Shown piece after piece: positions 18,274-26,610 of a stretch of 28,114 nucleotides of DNA. The notes beneath the pieces were generated by a model that ran no database searches, had not been told where the DNA came from, and worked only from the letters and a program-made list of their open reading frames with translations. The stretch's first letter is position 1. The number at the start of each line of letters is the position of its first letter. The position numbers and the translations under genes are program-made. Origin of the DNA: Gemmatimonadales bacterium (GTDB lineage Bacteria; Gemmatimonadota; Gemmatimonadetes; Palauibacterales; Palauibacteraceae); assembly GCA_030636765.1 (NCBI GenBank), contig DAOVWI010000006.1:1-28114 (forward strand), read 5' to 3'.

Positions 18274-19902
18274 ATGACACATCGGTGGCGTTCAGACATG
18301 GCGGGGGACAGCGGAACCGCGCCCGTTTCGAAGCGGGAGCTTGGCGCCGTGCCATCTCCGCCCGCCGTTCCAAGGCCTCTTTCCCGTTCCGTGCTCTGGA
18401 TGCCACGGAGTTGGGACAGCAGCGATGCATCGATAGGCCGGGGCATCGACCTCTTCATCTGGCAGCGGCCGCTGCGCGAGATTGCGGGGCACATCGCCCG
18501 TCCAGGGGCCGCCGAAGGCTACGGACTTCTCACCGGCGCTCTTTATCACTGTCCCGTCTCCGGCACCTCCTATCTCGCCATCGACGATGCGCACCCGGCC
18601 GACGACGTGCTTCCGAAGGGGGAGGATCCACAGCACATTCCCGGCTTCCGAGAGTTCTGGCTGGAGGTCAGCATGCAGGCGAGCGCCAGGAAGCGGCAGC
18701 TCGTTGGATGGTACCACGCGCATGCGAGGCTGGGCGTGGTCTTCTCGAAGTGGGATGAGCGGCTCCACGTCCACCATTTTCCGAACCGATGGCAGTGCGC
18801 GCTCGTGTTGACTTCCAACCTGAAGGCGTTCGAAGGAGGCTTCTTCCAACGAGACTCGGTGAGCGGGGCGTTCGGGAGCACGCTGGCCCCATTCTATGAG
18901 GTTCTTCCGGAGCGGGCGATACGCGACGAGCCCGTAGCTACGTGGGTCGGGTGGGAGAACTACCGGGCTGACCGCCCGGTGATGGCACCTGCTCACCCCC
19001 ATGTCCCAGAGGCCGCTTTCGAGTTTGTCTCGCTGGAAGAGACGCTCAGCTCCGGCGATCCTCAGGGCAACGGTGCGCCCGCAGAAGCTCACGAGGATCT
19101 GGCGAGTAAGCTCGTCGCTGATGAGGAGGCCACGGCGGACGGCCCGAGCGGTACGGCGGACGACGGTTCGAGCGGCACGGCGGGCGGTCCGAGCGGCACG
19201 GCAGGTACCGTGGGTACCGAGTGGCAGAAGATCGGGACGGAGGAGGGGCGGGCAACTGTGGGGAAAGGTGGTGCGGAAATTGGGGGGGCGCCCGCCCCAA
19301 CTCCATTCCTGCTACCGGATCTACCCAAGGCGCCGCGAATGTGGCGTCCCGACCAATTCGCCCTGCAGCGGCGTAGCTGGCTCGCTGCGGCGGGCCTCGT
19401 CGCGCTGGCCGCCGTGGCGCTCACAGTCCTGATAAGCGCTCGACGTATCAGCCTTCCGTCGTTCTCCGAGGGAGTCGGCCTGGAGCTCAGCGCTCCGGCG
19501 CGCAAGCTGGACAGCACGGTGTCGACAGCGGCAGGCCAGAGTGCCGCGGACGGGCAGGCCGGGGCAAACCCGTTAGCGCGCGGGCAAAACCCCGGAGCTC
19601 CGTCCGCGACCAAAGCGGCCGGCCTCGGCGGCGCGATCGCGGTCTGGGGCCGTGAGCTGGCGGCCGGGATCGACGAGTATCACAGCGTCCGTGCCACAGA
19701 CGGTGACGGGTCGCCGGACTGCGCCGCTCTCGGAGCGGCGTATGATCGGGTGGAAGCTGCCCATGCTACGTTGCTCGAGGCAGCGGCCGCGTCACAGGCA
19801 ACGGCCGCGTCGCGGGCAGAGGCGGCCGGCGGACCGGTTGAGGCGCTCCTCGGAGAGGCCGAGGCCGCCGGGCTCGACTACCAGCAATCTGGCTGCCACT
19901 AG
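18274..19902 (+). CDS. Membrane-anchored JAMM/MPN (JAB) metalloprotease candidate
   Basis: About 542 residues. The N-terminal domain (about 60-230) carries a complete JAMM zinc site: E81 in A-A-E-G-Y-G-L-L-T-G, then H148-A-H150, seven residues, S158-K-W-D161, exactly E...HxHx7SxxD. JAMM enzymes cleave isopeptide or peptide bonds after ubiquitin-like proteins, or act on cysteine-carrier and other substrates. Next come a Gly/Ser/Thr low-complexity stretch with S-G-T-A repeats, one membrane helix at about 368-390 (L-A-A-A-G-L-V-A-L-A-A-V-A-L-T-V-L-I), a second linker, and a C-terminal helical domain with D-E-Y, D-C483-A-A-L, R-V-E-A-A-H and S-G-C541, the same as in the protein at 12210-13370. 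The JAMM domain should face the cytoplasm and the cysteines the periplasm. Start uncertain: GTG 18265, ATG 18274 (GTGAGG just upstream) or ATG 18298. No E1, E2 or ubiquitin-like gene is visible nearby. Confidence 0.82.
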   Translation: MTHRWRSDMAGDSGTAPVSKRELGAVPSPPAVPRPLSRSVLWMPRSWDSSDASIGRGIDLFIWQRPLREIAGHIARPGAAEGYGLLTGALYHCPVSGTSYLAIDDAHPADDVLPKGEDPQHIPGFREFWLEVSMQASARKRQLVGWYHAHARLGVVFSKWDERLHVHHFPNRWQCALVLTSNLKAFEGGFFQRDSVSGAFGSTLAPFYEVLPERAIRDEPVATWVGWENYRADRPVMAPAHPHVPEAAFEFVSLEETLSSGDPQGNGAPAEAHEDLASKLVADEEATADGPSGTADDGSSGTAGGPSGTAGTVGTEWQKIGTEEGRATVGKGGAEIGGAPAPTPFLLPDLPKAPRMWRPDQFALQRRSWLAAAGLVALAAVALTVLISARRISLPSFSEGVGLELSAPARKLDSTVSTAAGQSAADGQAGANPLARGQNPGAPSATKAAGLGGAIAVWGRELAAGIDEYHSVRATDGDGSPDCAALGAAYDRVEAAHATLLEAAAASQATAASRAEAAGGPVEALLGEAEAAGLDYQQSGCH

Positions 19903-20070
19903 CACGTCGCCGAGATAGAGGCCAGTTGCCCCTGGCAGGAATCCGGTCGCCCCAGCCGCACTCGCGCGTTTCCGTATCTTTCGATGGAACAGATCTCCCG
20001 TCGACCCTTCGGGTAGCAGCATGGTGTTGGCCGGCCGAGCGGCCGGGCGGATTCATCGCCCGAGAGGTGC

Positions 20071-20586
20071 GTGTCGTTGCGAAGCTTGGTTCGTCTCGAG
20101 AGAGCAGACGTGGCCTCCCACCTCGGGGGAGCGCCAGCCTGCCGGCTCGCTCTTCTCTTGGCGGGAGCGAGCGCTCTGGCCGGATGCGCCAGCGGAGGAG
20201 GGCCGAGCGACGCTCCTGCAGGAACGGTCGCGAGCGCCGAGGCCCCGGCCGACGATGAGGGGCGCTACGCCGTGTTCAACGGCGAGTACGAAAAAATCGT
20301 TCTCATAACCCGCTCGGCCGTCCTGCAGCAGGGGTTCAAGATCCGCGGCGACTACGACGTGGACGGGAGCAGCCACGTCATCCGGGCTGATAAGTTCCCG
20401 ACTCCGTTCGACGCCGGGACCCTGATCCGGGTTGAGATCGAGAAGCCGCGCACGCCCGGCCGGGCGGGGCCCGAGACGATCGTGCGGATCTTCACGACAC
20501 AGCGACTGATGTCCAACCTCGAGGTGAGGGGCGACGCCTCCGAACCGATCTTCCGCCGGATCAACGCTCTTCTGCAACAAGACTGA
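20071..20586 (+). CDS. Small lipoprotein of unknown function
   Basis: 171 residues. The signal L-A-L-L-L-A-G-A-S-A-L-A-G-C-A-S-G-G has a clear lipobox cysteine. The mature part, after a short Ala/Glu/Asp-rich linker, is a compact domain with Y-A-V-F-N-G-E-Y-E-K-I-V-L-I-T-R-S-A-V, G-F-K-I-R-G-D-Y-D-V-D-G-S-S-H-V-I-R-A and V-R-I-F-T-T-Q-R-L-M-S-N-L-E-V; beta-rich, no named family recognised, no catalytic motif. The GTG start is preceded by GAGAGG. It stands alone, 168 bp after the JAMM gene and convergent with the hydrolase gene. The N-terminal 25 residues before the signal are longer than usual, so a start further in is possible, but no better site is seen. Confidence 0.7.
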   Translation: MSLRSLVRLERADVASHLGGAPACRLALLLAGASALAGCASGGGPSDAPAGTVASAEAPADDEGRYAVFNGEYEKIVLITRSAVLQQGFKIRGDYDVDGSSHVIRADKFPTPFDAGTLIRVEIEKPRTPGRAGPETIVRIFTTQRLMSNLEVRGDASEPIFRRINALLQQD

Positions 20587-20614
20587 GCCGGAGGAGAGAG
20601 GTGACGACAGCAGG

Positions 20615-22129
20615 CTACGGCTCCCGGACGAAGATCCGGAAGGGCACCGCAACCCGTTCATCCGCCGGGACCCCGCTCTTCAGGAACTCCACCATGACCT
20701 CCCGGATGCGTGGTGTGGACAGCACCAGCCCATCGCTGTGACCCGCACCCTCCAGTATCAGGTGTCCGCTGTTCGGAAAGCCGCTGCGCACCTCCTCCGC
20801 GTTGCTCACCGGCGTACGGCCGTCCAAGGTGCCGCTGATAAACTGGGTCGGCACGTCTGAGCGCACCGGCGAGCGGAACGCGTCCCCCAGCGTGGCATGA
20901 GGCCACGCGTCGCAGACGTACGGGAGGGGGAAGTCTACCGCGTCTCCGAGGAGCGTCTCCGTTGACTCGCGCCGGATCTCCTCCAGTCGCTTCGGTGAGG
21001 CTCCCGAGGCGCAGTCCATGGTAAAGCTCATCGCGAGCATGCTTCGGGTCCGGCTGCCCGCCACGAAGCGGGCGATCGACGCGAAGTTGCCCGCCGCGAG
21101 GAGGCTATAGAGGTACGGGAGCTGACTCAGGATGGAGGGGTCGCCGATCGAGCCGGCGGTCAGCCACTGAACATCAAACTCGCCGATGGTGACCGAGACC
21201 GCTTGTCCCGTGTTCGGATCCTGTCCGTTGACGCCGGCGGGAGCCTTCTTCAGCGTGTCGAGCACCATCTTTATGCTTCCCAGGAAGTCCGGGAAACTCG
21301 CGCTGGCCGCCGAGTCGGCGAGGACCATGCTGTCCACGCGCTCGAGCACTGCCTGCTGGTTGCGCGGAAGCTTGTAGGCTTGGTCCGGGCCTTCGACTCC
21401 GGCCAGGACGGCACGATGGACGCTCGTCGGGTGTCTCCGGAGAACGGACAGCGCGAGGTGCGTGCCGTAGCTGATGCCCCACAGGCTGACCTGATCCACG
21501 CCTAACGCCTTGCGGACGTCCTCCACGTCGTCCGCACTCTCCGCCGTGTTGTACGCTGCCAGGCCGATCCCCAGAGCCCTCCAGTAATCGACGCAACGCT
21601 GCGACCACGCCAGCATGCTCTGAAGGAACGCCTCCCGCGTGAGCACCTGCTCGAGCGGGTAGACCCATGGCTCCGGGCACGCCAGGAAGGGCATCGAACC
21701 GCGGGTGCCTCTCTGCGCAAGGGCGATCACGTCCCCCGCCTCGCGAAGCGCCATGAAGACGGGGAAGCGGATGCCCTGCACAGCGTCGATGCCCGAGCCC
21801 CCCGGCCCGCCCGCCAGATAGATGATCGGCGGGCCCGGATCGGGTGAGGTGCTGGGAAAGCGGACGAAGGCGAGCCGGACAAGCCGTCCCTCCGGCTTCG
21901 TTCGGCTCTCGGGAACCCACAGGTAACCGTACTGCGCCGGGACCGTGTCACCGGCCTGGGACACGAAGACGCTGTCGATGAGCTCCAGTTCCCCCGGGCT
22001 CGGCTGGCCGACAAGGGGCGGTGAGACGCCCACCATGGCGAATGCTGCGACCGCCACGGTCACAGCACCTCCTCTAACCCCACTAAAGGCATTCATCGCA
22101 GTTGTATCCTTGCGTTGCTTGATTTGCAT
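20615..22129 (-). CDS. Exported alpha/beta hydrolase, TAP / proline-iminopeptidase type
   Basis: 504 residues with a signal peptide (V-T-V-A-V-A-A-F-A-M-V-G-V, cleaved near G-Q-P). The alpha/beta-hydrolase core has the oxyanion-hole motif L-A-G-G-P-G-G-S-G, the nucleophile elbow G-I-S220-Y-G-T-H, the acid in S-G-T-L-D-G-R-T-P-V and the histidine in E-G-A-G-H-S-D, all in the right order. The cap region and the C-terminal T-Q-F-I-S-G-T-L-D-G-R-T-P-V arrangement resemble tripeptidyl aminopeptidases and proline iminopeptidase-like secreted peptidases. It probably releases short peptides or amino acids outside the cytoplasm. Two starts are possible: ATG 22129 with a basic n-region (K-Q-R-K), or ATG 22096 with AAGGA about 10 bases upstream; the longer one is given. 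Confidence 0.85.
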   Translation of the reverse strand: MQIKQRKDTTAMNAFSGVRGGAVTVAVAAFAMVGVSPPLVGQPSPGELELIDSVFVSQAGDTVPAQYGYLWVPESRTKPEGRLVRLAFVRFPSTSPDPGPPIIYLAGGPGGSGIDAVQGIRFPVFMALREAGDVIALAQRGTRGSMPFLACPEPWVYPLEQVLTREAFLQSMLAWSQRCVDYWRALGIGLAAYNTAESADDVEDVRKALGVDQVSLWGISYGTHLALSVLRRHPTSVHRAVLAGVEGPDQAYKLPRNQQAVLERVDSMVLADSAASASFPDFLGSIKMVLDTLKKAPAGVNGQDPNTGQAVSVTIGEFDVQWLTAGSIGDPSILSQLPYLYSLLAAGNFASIARFVAGSRTRSMLAMSFTMDCASGASPKRLEEIRRESTETLLGDAVDFPLPYVCDAWPHATLGDAFRSPVRSDVPTQFISGTLDGRTPVSNAEEVRSGFPNSGHLILEGAGHSDGLVLSTPRIREVMVEFLKSGVPADERVAVPFRIFVREP

Positions 22130-22203
22130 GACTTGCCGTTCCCCTGATCATTCTGCACCCGGTCGGGCCCCGGAGGAAGCCCTGGCTTATGTTGGCCGCA
22201 CTT

Positions 22204-22220
22204 CGTTGACCACGTTGACC
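22204..22220. promoter_or_regulatory. CGTTGACC direct repeat, possible operator
   Basis: CGTTGACC occurs twice (22204-22211 and 22213-22220) with one base between. It is flanked by a looser repeat, CCGCACTTCGT before and CCGCATTTCGT after. It lies 30-46 bp before the acetolactate synthase start in the 120-bp gap between divergent genes. A paired operator for a regulator of one or both genes is plausible; either TTGACC could also serve as a -35, but no good -10 follows at 17 bp. Confidence 0.35.
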
Positions 22221-22249
22221 GCATTTCGTCAAGCCGGAAGGGAAACGTC

Positions 22250-23884
22250 GTGAAAGCTGCCGAGCTCTTTGTACGCTGCCTCGAGAACGAGGACGTGGGC
22301 CATGTCTTCGGGATCCCTGGCGAGGAGAACCTCGACGTGATGGATGCGATCCTCGACAGCACGGTGCGCTTCGTCACCACCCGCCACGAACAGGGAGCCG
22401 CGTTTATGGCCGACGTGTACGGCCGGCTGACGGGAAAGGCCGGCGTGTGCCTGGCCACACTGGGTCCGGGGGCCACGAACCTGATCACGGGCGTGGCCGA
22501 TGCGAACATGGACCGAGCACCGGTCGTGGCGATCGCCGGCCAGGCGGCGACCACACGCATGCACAAGGAGAGCCACCAGTATCTGGACCTCGTTCGCTTG
22601 TTCGAACCCATCTCAAAATACAGCACGCAAATCCGCGCTCCACAAACAGTTCCGGAGGTCGTGCGAAAGGCGTTCAAGGTGGCCCAAGCCGAGAAGCCCG
22701 GGGTCAGCTTCATCGACTTTCCGGAGGATATCGCCGCGCTGGCGGAGGCCGACGCGGAGCCGCTCCGAGTGCAGGCGGCGGCGCCGCCGGACCCTCCGTC
22801 CCGGAAGGTCGACCAGGCGGCTCGAGTGATCTCCGAGGCTCGCTACCCGGTGGTGATGGCCGGCAACGGTGTGATTCGGGCCGGGGCCTCCGCCGCGCTG
22901 GTGGCTTTCGCGGAGACCTTGAACATCCCCGTGGCCACCACGTTCATGGCGAAAGGTGCCATGCCCTGCTCCCACCCCCTGAGTCTCGGGACGATCGGCC
23001 TGCAGTCACGCGACTACGTCTCCTGCGGATTCGACCGGGCGGACGTGATCATCTGCGTCGGCTACGACATGATCGAGTACCACCCGTACCTGTGGCACCC
23101 AAACCGGGACAAGAAGATCATTCACATCGACGCGAGCCCCGCCGAGGTGGATGAGCACTACATCCTCGAGGTTGGTGTCGTGGGAGACATCGGAAGCGCC
23201 CTTGCTGCGATTGCCGAGAGCGCCACGCCCGCGGAAGGCTCGCCCGCCGCCGGGCTCCGCCGGACGATCCTAGAGGAGTTCGAGGAACACGCCGCCGACA
23301 CCGGCTTTCCGGTCAAGCCTCAGAAGATCCTCTGGGACCTGCGGCAGGCGCTGGAGCCCGAGGACATCGTCATCAGCGACGTCGGCGCTCACAAGATGTG
23401 GGTGGCCCGGATGTACCAGGCCGAGAGGCCGAACACGTGCATCATCTCGAACGGCTTCGCTTCGATGGGGATCGCGCTGCCCGGCGCGATCGGCGCGCGG
23501 ATCGCCCACCCGGACCGGGCGGTGGTGGCCGTCACGGGAGACGCGGGCTTTCTCATGAACTCGCAGGAGCTGGAGACCGCGATCCGCATCGGTACGCCGA
23601 TCGTCGTGCTCGTCTGGAGCGACGCCGAGTACGGGCTCATCAAGTGGAAGCAGATGATGCACTTCGGCAGGGAGAGCCACATCCGCTTCACGAATCCCGA
23701 CTTCGTCCGGTACGCTGAGAGCTTCGGAGCGGCGGGGTTCCGGGTGGAGAGCGCGGGGGAGCTGAGCGCTGTCTTGCGGGAGGCCCTCTCCCACGACGGC
23801 GTCTCGGTGATCGATTGCCCGGTGGACTACGCCGAGAACCTCAAGCTGACCGAGAAGCTGGGCCAGCTCGTCTGCCCGATCTGA
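22250..23884 (+). CDS. AlsS-type acetolactate synthase (ThDP enzyme)
   Basis: 544 residues. Joins two pyruvate to 2-acetolactate with release of CO2. The N-terminal ThDP domain has the catalytic E47 in T-R-H-E-Q-G-A-A-F and L-G-P-G-A-T-N; the middle domain spans about 190-330; the C-terminal ThDP-binding domain has V-T-G-D-A-G-F-L-M-N, L-E-T-A-I-R and V-W-S-D, where the usual G-D-G...N-N is G-D-A...S-D, as in the catabolic AlsS group in which two aspartates hold the metal. H-Q-Y-L-D...L-F-E-P-I-S-K-Y-S and Y-A-E-S-F-G-A also fit AlsS. No regulatory small subunit and no acetolactate decarboxylase gene are adjacent. GTG start after GGAAGGG. The aldehyde dehydrogenase follows at once. A related ThDP decarboxylase or ligase activity cannot be excluded. 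Confidence 0.88.
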   Translation: MKAAELFVRCLENEDVGHVFGIPGEENLDVMDAILDSTVRFVTTRHEQGAAFMADVYGRLTGKAGVCLATLGPGATNLITGVADANMDRAPVVAIAGQAATTRMHKESHQYLDLVRLFEPISKYSTQIRAPQTVPEVVRKAFKVAQAEKPGVSFIDFPEDIAALAEADAEPLRVQAAAPPDPPSRKVDQAARVISEARYPVVMAGNGVIRAGASAALVAFAETLNIPVATTFMAKGAMPCSHPLSLGTIGLQSRDYVSCGFDRADVIICVGYDMIEYHPYLWHPNRDKKIIHIDASPAEVDEHYILEVGVVGDIGSALAAIAESATPAEGSPAAGLRRTILEEFEEHAADTGFPVKPQKILWDLRQALEPEDIVISDVGAHKMWVARMYQAERPNTCIISNGFASMGIALPGAIGARIAHPDRAVVAVTGDAGFLMNSQELETAIRIGTPIVVLVWSDAEYGLIKWKQMMHFGRESHIRFTNPDFVRYAESFGAAGFRVESAGELSAVLREALSHDGVSVIDCPVDYAENLKLTEKLGQLVCPI

Positions 23885-23894
23885 GGAGATGGAG

Positions 23895-25337
23895 ATGAGC
23901 GATACAATACCTCTGATGATCCCCGGCGCGAAGCCGGGGCCCGAGCCGCTCGAGGTCAGGGCGCCCTATGACGGCTCCCTGATCGCCACCTTGGAGAGCG
24001 CCGACCATGCAGCCGTGGATCTGGCGCTGAGGACCGCTACGCGCCTGTACCGCGACCGGGACGCCTGGCTCAAGCCCGTCGAGAGGATCGGGATCCTGGA
24101 ACGGGCCGCGGCGATCATGGGCGATCGCGCCGAGGAGCTCGCGGTGGGAGCGGCGCGGGAGGGCGGGAAGCCGCTCGTCGACTCACGGATCGAGGTTGCC
24201 AGGGCGATCGAGAGCCTGAAGCTCTGCGTCGCCGAGCTTCGCACCTCGGCCGGAGAGGAGATTCCGATGGAGCGCAACGCCGCCTCGCTCGGCGTGATCG
24301 CGCTCACGCGGCGCGAGCCGATCGGTGTGGTGGTGGCGGCGAGCGCGTTCAACCATCCCCTGAACCTGATCGTGCATCAGGTAGGTCCGGCCGTGGCCAC
24401 GGGCTGTCCCGTCATCATAAAACCGGCCGAGGCGACTCCGCTCTCGGGCTACCGGTTCGTCGAGATCCTGCGGGAAGCGGGACTTCCGGAGGAGTGGTGC
24501 CAGGCGCTCGTCGTCAGCGATCTGGACGTGGCCAGCGCCCTGGTCACCGATCCGCGCGTGGCCTTCTTCAGCTTCATCGGCAGCGCGAAGGTGGGATGGA
24601 TGCTCCGATCCCGCCTGGCGCCGGGCACTCGGTGCGCCCTGGAGCACGGAGGGGCCGCGCCCGTGATCGTGGCCGCCGATGCCGACCTCGAGGGTGCGCT
24701 GCCGCGGCTTGCCAAGGGCGGGCTGTACCACGCGGGACAGGTCTGCGTCTCCGTGCAGCGGGTGTTCGCGCACGAGGATGTCGCCCGCGATGTGGCCGGC
24801 CGGCTGGCGGAGCTCGCCGGCGCCATGCCCGTTGGCGATCCGACCCGCGAGGAAACCGAGGTCGGCCCACTCATCCGGCCGGCCGAGGTCGAGCGCGTCG
24901 CCGAGTGGGTGCGGGAGGCGGCAGAGGATGGTGCCGAGGTCCTGACGGGCGGAGAACCCATCTCCGATTCCTGCTACAGGCCGACCGTTCTCTACGATCC
25001 GCCGGGCGACGCCAGGGTGAGTACCATGGAGATCTTCGGGCCGGTCATCTGCGTCTACCCGTACCGGGAGATGGACGATGCGATCGCTCGCGCCAACGCG
25101 CTCCCGTACGCGTTTCAGGCGGCGGTCTTCACGCGCGACATCGACACGGCGGTCCGCGCCGCGGACCGGCTGGACGCATCCGCGGTGATGATCAACGAGC
25201 ACACGGCGTTCCGCGTGGACTGGATGCCGTTCGCGGGGCTCAAGCAGTCAGGTCTCGGCGTGGGCGGGATCCGATACACGATGAGGGACATGCAGATCGA
25301 GAAGCTTCTCGTGCTTCGCTCGGAGGCGCTGGGCTGA
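23895..25337 (+). CDS. NAD(P)-dependent aldehyde dehydrogenase
   Basis: 480 residues, full-length ALDH superfamily. Seen: N-H-P-L-N-L-I-V-H-Q-V-G-P-A with K-P-A-E-A-T-P-L-S (cofactor and substrate region), F-I-G-S-A-K-V-G (Rossmann loop), the general base E250 in L-E-H-G-G, the nucleophile C284 in G-Q-V-C-V-S, and E-I-F-G-P-V-I near the C-terminus. It oxidises an aldehyde to an acid or acyl product; the substrate is not readable. It is 10 bp after the acetolactate synthase. Two ATGs compete: 23889, directly abutting GAGGAG, and 23895, six bases from that site, which is preferred. The pairing implies the two act in one pathway or respond to one signal. The last codons belong to a repeat (25314-25373). 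Confidence 0.92.
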   Translation: MSDTIPLMIPGAKPGPEPLEVRAPYDGSLIATLESADHAAVDLALRTATRLYRDRDAWLKPVERIGILERAAAIMGDRAEELAVGAAREGGKPLVDSRIEVARAIESLKLCVAELRTSAGEEIPMERNAASLGVIALTRREPIGVVVAASAFNHPLNLIVHQVGPAVATGCPVIIKPAEATPLSGYRFVEILREAGLPEEWCQALVVSDLDVASALVTDPRVAFFSFIGSAKVGWMLRSRLAPGTRCALEHGGAAPVIVAADADLEGALPRLAKGGLYHAGQVCVSVQRVFAHEDVARDVAGRLAELAGAMPVGDPTREETEVGPLIRPAEVERVAEWVREAAEDGAEVLTGGEPISDSCYRPTVLYDPPGDARVSTMEIFGPVICVYPYREMDDAIARANALPYAFQAAVFTRDIDTAVRAADRLDASAVMINEHTAFRVDWMPFAGLKQSGLGVGGIRYTMRDMQIEKLLVLRSEALG

Positions 25338-25373
25338 CGCCGGCGCCTTCGCTCGGGGGCGCTGGGCTGACGC
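25314..25373 (+). repeat. 27-bp near-identical repeat spanning the ALDH stop codon
   Basis: Positions 25314-25340 and 25347-25373 are identical except for one base (A/G), 33 bp apart start to start. The first copy holds the last codons and stop of the aldehyde dehydrogenase. The second is non-coding downstream sequence. This looks like a local tandem duplication. Confidence 0.85.
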
Positions 25374-25401
25374 GGCGCCTGCGCCTTCCGGCAGCGCTCG
25401 C

Positions 25402-25419
25402 CCCGCGGCGCACCGCGGG
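25402..25419. terminator. Strong hairpin between convergent genes
   Basis: CCCGCGG-CGCA-CCGCGGG is a perfect 7-bp GC stem with a 4-nt loop in the 88-bp gap between the aldehyde dehydrogenase and coxE-like genes. An outer GCAG/CTGC pair can extend it. No T-run follows; a bidirectional terminator is likely from position. Confidence 0.5.
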
Positions 25420-25425
25420 CTGCTT

Positions 25426-26610
25426 CTAGGTCAGCGTGAGGTGTCGCTCCAGCCTGAGCAGACTCTCCACGTTGTGGCCGGGCGCGAACACGTCGATGTG
25501 GGGGAGGGCGGCCCGCATTCCGCGTGCGGTCGGTTCGTACTCCGCGCTCTCCAGTAGCGGATTCAGCCAGACCACCTTCCGTGCTTTTCGATGAACGGCC
25601 GCCATGGCGCCCTCGAGGAGATCCACCTCGCCCCGATCCAGGCCGTCGCTCAGGATCACGACCACCGTCTTGGAGCCGAGCAGCGACCGACCGTATCGGC
25701 GAACGAAATCGTCGAGGCACTCGCCGATCCGGGTGCCGCCCGACCAGTCGTGCACGTGCGTGCCCAGCTTGTCGAGTGCGTCGTCCAGGCGTGAGGCCGA
25801 GAGCCACGGGGTGAGCCGCGTGAGACGGGTGCTGAAGACGAAGCTCTCCACGTCGCGCTCCCGTCCGGCAGCGAGCAGGAAGCGAAGCAGGAAGCGGCTG
25901 TAGCGCTCCATCGAGCCGCTCACGTCGCACAGCAGAACGACCCGCGGTCTCTCCACCTTTCGCCGCCGCCTGGCCAGGCGGAGGAGTTCACCGTCGTGCG
26001 CCACCGCACTTCGGAAGCTGCGACGAAGGTCCAGGCGACCCTTACGGCGGTTCGGCTCGTAGCGCCGGCTGCGGCGGGTGGCGAGCCGCAGCATGATCCG
26101 ATCGAAGACCCGGTCGACCTGCCGCAGATCCCGCTCGTCCATGCGGCCGAACGAGCGCTGGACGAGTCGTTCGGCCGCACTGTATGAAGCGCCCACCGTC
26201 TTCGGCGCCTCGTCTCCGGCGTCCTCGAGGGGCTCCGGCTCGCCGGCGGGTCGCTGCAGCCGCTCGATGACGGTGGAAGCGCTCGCCGCGACGCGCGACC
26301 CGCGGGCCGTGCGTCGCGTCGGCGCGGTCTCTCGGCGAGTGCCCACGCGCGAGTCGTTCCGGCCCCCTCCCCAGAGCGCCCAGAAGCATCGATCGAACGC
26401 GGGCTCGTGCTCCTGCGCGGATGTAAAGACCGATCTCAGGCCGAAATACACGTCGAGCGGATCAGAGAGATCCAGCTGGTCGAGCGCATGGCCGGCGGCC
26501 AGGGATTCGAGCACGGTGCAGGGCACGCCCTCCTCGCGAAGCGCCCGGGCCAGACGGACCGTCCACTCCGGGGAGAGGTCGCGTGGGTCGGGCGCCGACT
26601 GGCCGGTCAC
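25426..26610 (-). CDS. CoxE-like von Willebrand factor A domain protein
   Basis: 394 residues. The C-terminal half is a VWA domain with an intact metal site: L-L-C-D229-V-S-G-S-M-E, a threonine in S-G-G-T-R-I-G-E, and I-L-S-D-G-L-D-R-G. The N-terminal half (D-L-S-P-E-W-T-V-R-L-A-R-A-L-R, V-Y-F-G-L-R-S-V-F-T-S, F-D-R-C-F-W-A-L-W) is the CoxE/VWA-containing helical region. CoxE with the MoxR-type ATPase CoxD helps insert the sulfur and copper cofactor of CO dehydrogenase, and similar pairs serve other molybdenum hydroxylases. The frame is open to 26916, but the GTG at 26610 overlaps the ATPase stop by four bases (GTGA), the normal arrangement for coupled translation. The middle is Arg/Pro-rich and less conserved. 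Confidence 0.88.
   Translation of the reverse strand: MTGQSAPDPRDLSPEWTVRLARALREEGVPCTVLESLAAGHALDQLDLSDPLDVYFGLRSVFTSAQEHEPAFDRCFWALWGGGRNDSRVGTRRETAPTRRTARGSRVAASASTVIERLQRPAGEPEPLEDAGDEAPKTVGASYSAAERLVQRSFGRMDERDLRQVDRVFDRIMLRLATRRSRRYEPNRRKGRLDLRRSFRSAVAHDGELLRLARRRRKVERPRVVLLCDVSGSMERYSRFLLRFLLAAGRERDVESFVFSTRLTRLTPWLSASRLDDALDKLGTHVHDWSGGTRIGECLDDFVRRYGRSLLGSKTVVVILSDGLDRGEVDLLEGAMAAVHRKARKVVWLNPLLESAEYEPTARGMRAALPHIDVFAPGHNVESLLRLERHLTLT

Noticed and set aside
17894..18430. 178-residue minus-strand frame in the large gap
   Set aside because: Crosses the DnaA boxes and the JAMM promoter and runs into the JAMM gene; basic, no family pattern and no good ribosome site seen.
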